Positions 6,452 through 8,825 of a stretch of 8,825 nt of DNA are shown one piece after another; positions within the stretch are counted from its first letter, which is position 1; each line of letters opens with the position of its first letter. The DNA is from an uncultured Eubacteriales bacterium (GTDB lineage Bacteria; Bacillota_A; Clostridia; Oscillospirales; Oscillospiraceae). Made by a program: the position numbers and the translations under genes. Under the pieces are notes generated by a model, which was not told the origin of the DNA, did not search any database, and worked only from the letters and a program-made list of their open reading frames with translations. The DNA lies in the NCBI GenBank assembly GCA_949747935.1, contig CATKHE010000206.1:1-8825 (forward strand), read 5' to 3'.

Positions 6452-6460
6452 CCGTGAAAA
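6448..6460. promoter_or_regulatory. Operator-like palindrome, copy 1
   Basis: TTTTCCGTGAAAA is a TTTTC-N3-GAAAA inverted repeat. A copy differing at one central base occurs 47 bases downstream at the pgi promoter, which suggests a pair of binding sites for a dimeric regulator. The regulator is not identifiable from this window. Confidence 0.35.
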
Positions 6461-6494
6461 AGAGAAAATTTCGGGATAACAGGGAAACGTAAAA

Positions 6495-6507
6495 TTTTCC
6501 ATGAAAA
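6495..6507. promoter_or_regulatory. Operator-like palindrome, copy 2, overlapping the pgi -35 region
   Basis: TTTTCCATGAAAA repeats the site at 6448-6460 with 12 of 13 bases identical, and covers the position where the -35 box of the pgi promoter would lie (6501-6506). A protein bound here would be expected to compete with RNA polymerase. This is inferred from position and repetition only. Confidence 0.4.
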
Positions 6508-6520
6508 GCGGAGCGGAATG

Positions 6521-6529
6521 TGCTATAAT
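6521..6529 (+). promoter_or_regulatory. Extended -10 promoter of pgi
   Basis: TGCTATAAT is a perfect extended -10 element (TGN followed by consensus TATAAT at 6524-6529). The -35 position at 17-base spacing reads ATGAAA, a weak match, which the extended -10 can compensate. Transcription would start near 6536, leaving about 37 bases before the start codon. This also rules out the in-frame ATG at 6501 as the pgi start, since it lies upstream of the transcript. Confidence 0.65.
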
Positions 6530-6572
6530 AAAAAGCAGGTACGATCCCATTCTTTCAGAGGAGGAATGTTCC

Positions 6573-7898
6573 ATGTTAAAACTTGATCTTTCCAAGCTGA
6601 GCGGCTTTATTCCGGAGGACTACTTGTCCGCCCGGGAGGAGCGGCTGACCAAGGCGGCCCGAATGCTGGCGGACCACAGCGGTCCCGGCGGCGATTTTAC
6701 CGGCTGGACGGCTCTGCCCCGAGACTATGACAAGGAGGAGTTCACCCGCATTCAGGCGGCGGCCAAGAAGATCCAGCGGCAGTCACAGGTACTGGTAGTC
6801 ATCGGCATTGGCGGCTCCTACCTGGGAGCCCGGGCGGTCATTGAGCTGCTGTGCTCCCCCAATTACAACCTGAAAAGGAAGGATAGCCCCGATGTCTTCT
6901 TCGCCGGCAACGGCCTGTCCACTGATGCCCTGCTGGAGCTGATCCAACTCATCGGCGACCGGGATTTCTCCGTCAACGTCATCTCCAAGTCGGGCACCAC
7001 CACCGAGCCCGCTGTAGCCTTCCGCATTTTCAAGGCTATGCTGGAGGCGAAGTACGGCAAGGATGGGGCCAGGGAGCGCATTTACGCCACCACCGACAAG
7101 GCCCGTGGGGCGCTGAAGGGTCTGGCCGACGCCGAGGGCTACGAGGAGTTTGTGGTGCCCGACGACGTGGGCGGCCGTTACTCCGTCCTCACTGCCGTGG
7201 GTCTGCTGCCCATCGCCGCGGCGGGAGTGGACATCGCCCAGCTGATGGGGGGCGCCCGTCAGGCCATGGACGAGCTGGCCGCAGGCGGCTTGGACAACCC
7301 CGCCTGGCGGTATGCTGCAGCCCGCCATGCCCTGTATCAGGCGGGCAAAAAGGTGGAGCTGCTGGCCTGCTACGAGCCCAGCTTCCGATTCTTCTCTGAG
7401 TGGTGGAAGCAGCTCTACGGTGAGAGCGAGGGCAAGGAAGGCAAGGGCCTCTTCCCCGCCAGCGTGGAGTTCACTGCCGATCTGCACTCCATGGGGCAGT
7501 ATATCCAGCAAGGGGAGCGCCTGATGTTCGAGACGGTGGTAAAATTCGCACCCAAGGGGGAGTTTACCATCCCCGGCGACCCGGCCAACGTGGACGGCCT
7601 CAACTTCCTGTCCGGAAAGCCCCTGGCCTTTGTGGCTGAGCAGGCCATGCGGGGCACTATCCTGGCCCATGTGGACGGCGGCGTGCCCAACGTGCTGCTG
7701 GAGCTGCCCGCCATCAGCCCCGAGAGCGTGGGCTGGCTGATCTACTTCTTTGAGTATGTCTGCGGCCTGTCCGGCTATCTGCTGGAGGTCAACCCCTTCG
7801 ACCAGCCCGGCGTGGAGGCTTATAAGAAGAACATGTTCGCCCTCCTGGGCAAGCCCGGCTATGAGGACCTGCGGTCCGAGCTGCTGGCGAAGCTGTAA
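6573..7898 (+). CDS. pgi: Glucose-6-phosphate isomerase
   Basis: This cytoplasmic enzyme interconverts glucose 6-phosphate and fructose 6-phosphate in glycolysis and gluconeogenesis. The start at 6573 follows AGAGGAGG (6557-6564) by 8 bases and gives 441 residues, the usual size of the short bacterial form. The SIS domains carry the expected marks: [13 protein letters not shown] (residues 76-88), the phosphate-binding [10 protein letters not shown] (137-146), [16 protein letters not shown] (198-213, signature 1), GESEGK with the presumed catalytic base Glu284, [18 protein letters not shown] with His305, and [12 protein letters not shown] with Lys418. No key residue is missing. It is a single-gene unit with its own promoter and a GC-rich hairpin after the stop. 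The paired palindromes upstream suggest sugar- or energy-linked control, which is inference. Confidence 0.97.
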   Translation: MLKLDLSKLSGFIPEDYLSAREERLTKAARMLADHSGPGGDFTGWTALPRDYDKEEFTRIQAAAKKIQRQSQVLVVIGIGGSYLGARAVIELLCSPNYNLKRKDSPDVFFAGNGLSTDALLELIQLIGDRDFSVNVISKSGTTTEPAVAFRIFKAMLEAKYGKDGARERIYATTDKARGALKGLADAEGYEEFVVPDDVGGRYSVLTAVGLLPIAAAGVDIAQLMGGARQAMDELAAGGLDNPAWRYAAARHALYQAGKKVELLACYEPSFRFFSEWWKQLYGESEGKEGKGLFPASVEFTADLHSMGQYIQQGERLMFETVVKFAPKGEFTIPGDPANVDGLNFLSGKPLAFVAEQAMRGTILAHVDGGVPNVLLELPAISPESVGWLIYFFEYVCGLSGYLLEVNPFDQPGVEAYKKNMFALLGKPGYEDLRSELLAKL

Positions 7899-7914
7899 CC
7901 CAATATGGATCAGA

Positions 7915-7945
7915 GAACGGAGGCCGCTTTGGCCTCCGTTTCTGG
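7915..7945 (+). terminator. Hairpin after pgi, probable terminator
   Basis: AACGGAGGCC (7916-7925) and GGCCTCCGTT (7931-7940) form a perfect 10-bp stem with a 5-base loop, starting 17 bases after the pgi stop. The following bases are TCTGGATA, so the U tract is poor (only the T at 7941 continues it). Placement and stem strength still make a terminator the likeliest role. Confidence 0.6.
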
Positions 7946-7970
7946 ATAAAAAAATTCACAATAATTTTAG

Positions 7971-7999
7971 TTGAAAAAACGGCGGTGCTATGGTAAAAT
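7971..7999 (+). promoter_or_regulatory. Sigma-A promoter of the small P-loop gene
   Basis: TTGAAA (7971-7976) and TAAAAT (7994-7999) are spaced by 17 bases, and TGG precedes the -10 as an extended element. Both hexamers match consensus in 5 of 6 positions. Transcription should start near 8006 and give a leader of about 48 bases with AAGGAG at 8040-8045. Confidence 0.7.
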
Positions 8000-8053
8000 A
8001 CAAGTAAACAGAGGGCGTTCACCCCAATGTCAAAACGATAAGGAGTGATACAC

Positions 8054-8464
8054 ATGATTCGTGTTATCATGGGCAAGAAGGGCTCCGGCAAGACCAAAAA
8101 CGTGATTGAGATGATCAATAACGCCGTTCAGACCGAGCACGGCAACGTGGTCTGCATTGAGAAAGGCAACAAGCTGACCTTCGACATCCATTACCACATC
8201 CGCCTGGTGGAGGCCAGCGAGTATGATATCGCCGACTACACCGCCTTGAAGGGCTTTATCAGCGGCATGTACGCTGGCAACTATGATATTACCCACATTT
8301 TTATCGACAGCCTGACCAAGATTGTGGGTGGCGAGTGCGACCACGAGACCGAGAAGTTCCTGGACTGGCTGAGTAAGTTTGCCGAGCGGCATAACATCAA
8401 ATTCACCATCACCATCAGCGACGACGCCTCCCTTGCCCCTGACGGCGTAAAACGGTATTTCTGA
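8054..8464 (+). CDS. Small P-loop NTP-binding protein of unknown function
   Basis: This encodes 136 residues. ATG 8054 is preferred to GTG 8045 because AAGGAG (8040-8045) overlaps the GTG and lies 8 bases before the ATG. A Walker A motif GKKGSGKT occupies residues 7-14 and a plausible Walker B, HIFIDS with Asp85, residues 81-86. A NVVCIEKG strand (31-38) sits where a second core strand is expected, and the end contains FTITISDD (117-124), also strand-like. It is therefore a minimal, single-domain P-loop NTPase fold with no added domain, signal peptide or membrane segment. Similar short proteins in Clostridia are, to my memory, annotated only as ATP-binding or hypothetical, sometimes mislabelled as PilT-like twitching motility proteins; a real role in motility is not supported here. 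It has its own promoter and a strong terminator, so it is expressed alone. Substrate and partner are unknown. Confidence 0.85.
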   Translation: MIRVIMGKKGSGKTKNVIEMINNAVQTEHGNVVCIEKGNKLTFDIHYHIRLVEASEYDIADYTALKGFISGMYAGNYDITHIFIDSLTKIVGGECDHETEKFLDWLSKFAERHNIKFTITISDDASLAPDGVKRYF

Positions 8465-8470
8465 ATGATA

Positions 8471-8507
8471 AAACCGGCCCTGGACTTCTCGTCCAGGGCC
8501 GGTTTTT
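8471..8507 (+). terminator. Strong intrinsic terminator of the P-loop gene
   Basis: A 15-bp perfect stem (8471-8485 with 8491-8505), whose core is ACCGGCCCTGGAC, encloses a TTCTC loop. It is followed by TTTTT and then CGCTTTTT. It begins 6 bases after the stop codon, an ideal rho-independent terminator. Confidence 0.93.
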
Positions 8508-8596
8508 CGCTTTTTCGGGCGGACATTTCCGGAGGGGGCCGGAGAGAAAAGTCCCTTTAGGCGGTCTATTATAGAACAAATTTTCGATTTAAGCGG

Positions 8597-8625
8597 TTGA
8601 CATTTGAATTGAGATGTAGTATTGT
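8597..8625 (+). promoter_or_regulatory. Consensus promoter with no following gene
   Basis: TTGACA (8597-8602) is a perfect -35, and 17 bases later TATTGT (8620-8625) is a fair -10. The expected start near 8632 falls at the base of a perfect hairpin, so the transcript would begin inside that structure. No plus-strand gene follows before the oppositely oriented tRNA gene. Confidence 0.6.
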
Positions 8626-8628
8626 TAA

Positions 8629-8665
8629 CGCAGTTATAGAACTGAAGTTCTATAACTGCGGTTTT
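8629..8665 (+). ncRNA. Perfect 14-bp hairpin at the promoter start: candidate tiny RNA, terminator or operator
   Basis: CGCAGTTATAGAAC (8629-8642) pairs perfectly with GTTCTATAACTGCG (8647-8660) around a TGAA loop and is followed by GTTTTC. The inner part TTATAGAAC also occurs as a direct copy upstream at 8569-8577, on the other side of the -35. Two readings fit. It may be a terminator that makes a transcript of about 35 bases, or a palindromic operator, with a third half-site upstream, that controls the promoter. The sequence does not decide between them. Confidence 0.35.
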
Positions 8666-8696
8666 CTGATCCGGAGAAAAGAAAAACTGCAGCGCA

Positions 8697-8736
8697 AATG
8701 AAAAAAGCCGGAGCAAACCAAATACAGCTTGCTCCG
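8697..8736 (-). terminator. Intrinsic terminator of tRNA-Tyr
   Basis: On the minus strand CGGAGCAA (8736-8729) pairs with TTGCTCCG (8716-8709) around a 12-base loop and is followed by GGC and TTTTTT (8706-8701). It starts 4 bases after the CCA end of the tRNA gene, as expected for a terminator closing the tRNA transcript. Confidence 0.85.
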
Positions 8737-8739
8737 ACG

Positions 8740-8824
8740 TGGTGGAGGAGGGTGGATTCGAACCACCGAAGCGAAACGCAACAGATTTACAGTCTGCCCC
8801 CTTTGGCCACTCGGGAACTCCTCC
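8740..8824 (-). tRNA. tRNA-Tyr (anticodon GTA)
   Basis: This complete 85-base class II tRNA reads from 8824 down to 8740. The acceptor stem GGAGGAG (8824-8818) pairs with CTCCTCC (8750-8744), then comes discriminator A and an encoded CCA (8742-8740). The anticodon loop CTGTAAA carries GTA (8790-8788), which decodes tyrosine UAU/UAC. There is a long variable arm between the anticodon and T arms, as bacterial tRNA-Tyr requires, and the T arm is GGTGG-TTCGAAT-CCACC. The promoter lies beyond the right edge of the window, so other tRNA genes may precede it. Confidence 0.97.
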
Positions 8825-8825
8825 A

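Larger units (their letters stand above)
6249..6500. other. Repeat-rich intergenic region upstream of pgi
   Basis: These 250 bases hold no gene. They contain a 7-bp inverted repeat (ACGAACA 6303-6309 with TGTTCGT 6332-6338) and an 8-bp inverted repeat (CAGCCAGA 6318-6325 with TCTGGCTG 6387-6394). There is also a perfect TATAAT at 6338-6343 with only a weak -35 candidate (TTCAGC at 6316-6321), a long interrupted hairpin (6396-6451), and the first of two TTTTCCRTGAAAA palindromes. The region is AT-rich relative to the genes. The density of inverted repeats suggests regulation of pgi or a small RNA, but nothing known was recognised. Confidence 0.4.

Noticed and set aside
6501..6572. Upstream ATG at 6501 as pgi start (24 extra codons)
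   Set aside because: It lies upstream of the extended -10 TGCTATAAT at 6521-6529, has no ribosome binding site, and would extend the protein beyond the usual family N-terminus.
8030..8716. 228-codon minus-strand open frame
   Set aside because: It runs antisense through the P-loop gene and its strong terminator, with no ribosome binding site or family features.
8698..8825. Plus-strand ORF starting ATGAAAAAAGCC and running through the tRNA region
   Set aside because: It is antisense to tRNA-Tyr and its terminator. Reading frames across tRNA genes of this kind are common artefacts.

Overview
The window looks like chromosome from a moderately GC-rich gut member of the Clostridia, most likely Oscillospiraceae (Flavonifractor, Intestinimonas or Oscillibacter type). 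The evidence is inference from content: a Gram-positive surface protein with three SLH domains of the Oscillospiraceae style, BspA-type leucine-rich repeats, strong Shine-Dalgarno sequences, sigma-A promoters with extended -10 elements, and a tRNA-Tyr with encoded CCA. No single gene fixes the genus.

Layout. Positions 3-335 hold the 3' end of a GH3 glycosidase (+). Positions 336-1015 are about 680 bases without a convincing gene: an AT-richer, possibly decayed stretch with an orphan minus-strand terminator, then a promoter candidate (671-699) and a long hairpin-rich leader. Positions 1016-3358 (+) encode a secreted 780-residue surface protein: signal peptide, two BspA-type LRR blocks, a transglutaminase-like domain with an intact Cys-His-Asp triad, and three SLH domains. 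A 63-bp near-perfect palindrome (3417-3479) lies between this gene and the convergent Ca2+-type P-type ATPase gene (3499-6138, -). The divergent intergenic region 6139-6572 separates the ATPase from pgi (6573-7898, +) and is rich in inverted repeats, including two copies of a 13-bp operator-like palindrome at the pgi promoter. Positions 8054-8464 (+) encode a 136-residue P-loop protein with its own promoter and a strong terminator. After it come a promoter feeding directly into a perfect hairpin (8597-8665), then a tRNA-Tyr gene on the minus strand (8740-8824) with its terminator.

The genes do not form one operon. Each has its own promoter, terminator or orientation, and they serve separate functions: glycan degradation, surface attachment or modification, cation export, glycolysis and translation. 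No CRISPR array, phage module, toxin-antitoxin pair or defence cluster was seen. The most unusual material is noncoding: the 63-bp palindrome with TG...CA ends resembling a minimal IS3/IS150-type element, the structured leader of the surface-protein gene, the paired palindromes before pgi, and the promoter-hairpin unit next to tRNA-Tyr. The small P-loop protein is the main coding region without a known function.
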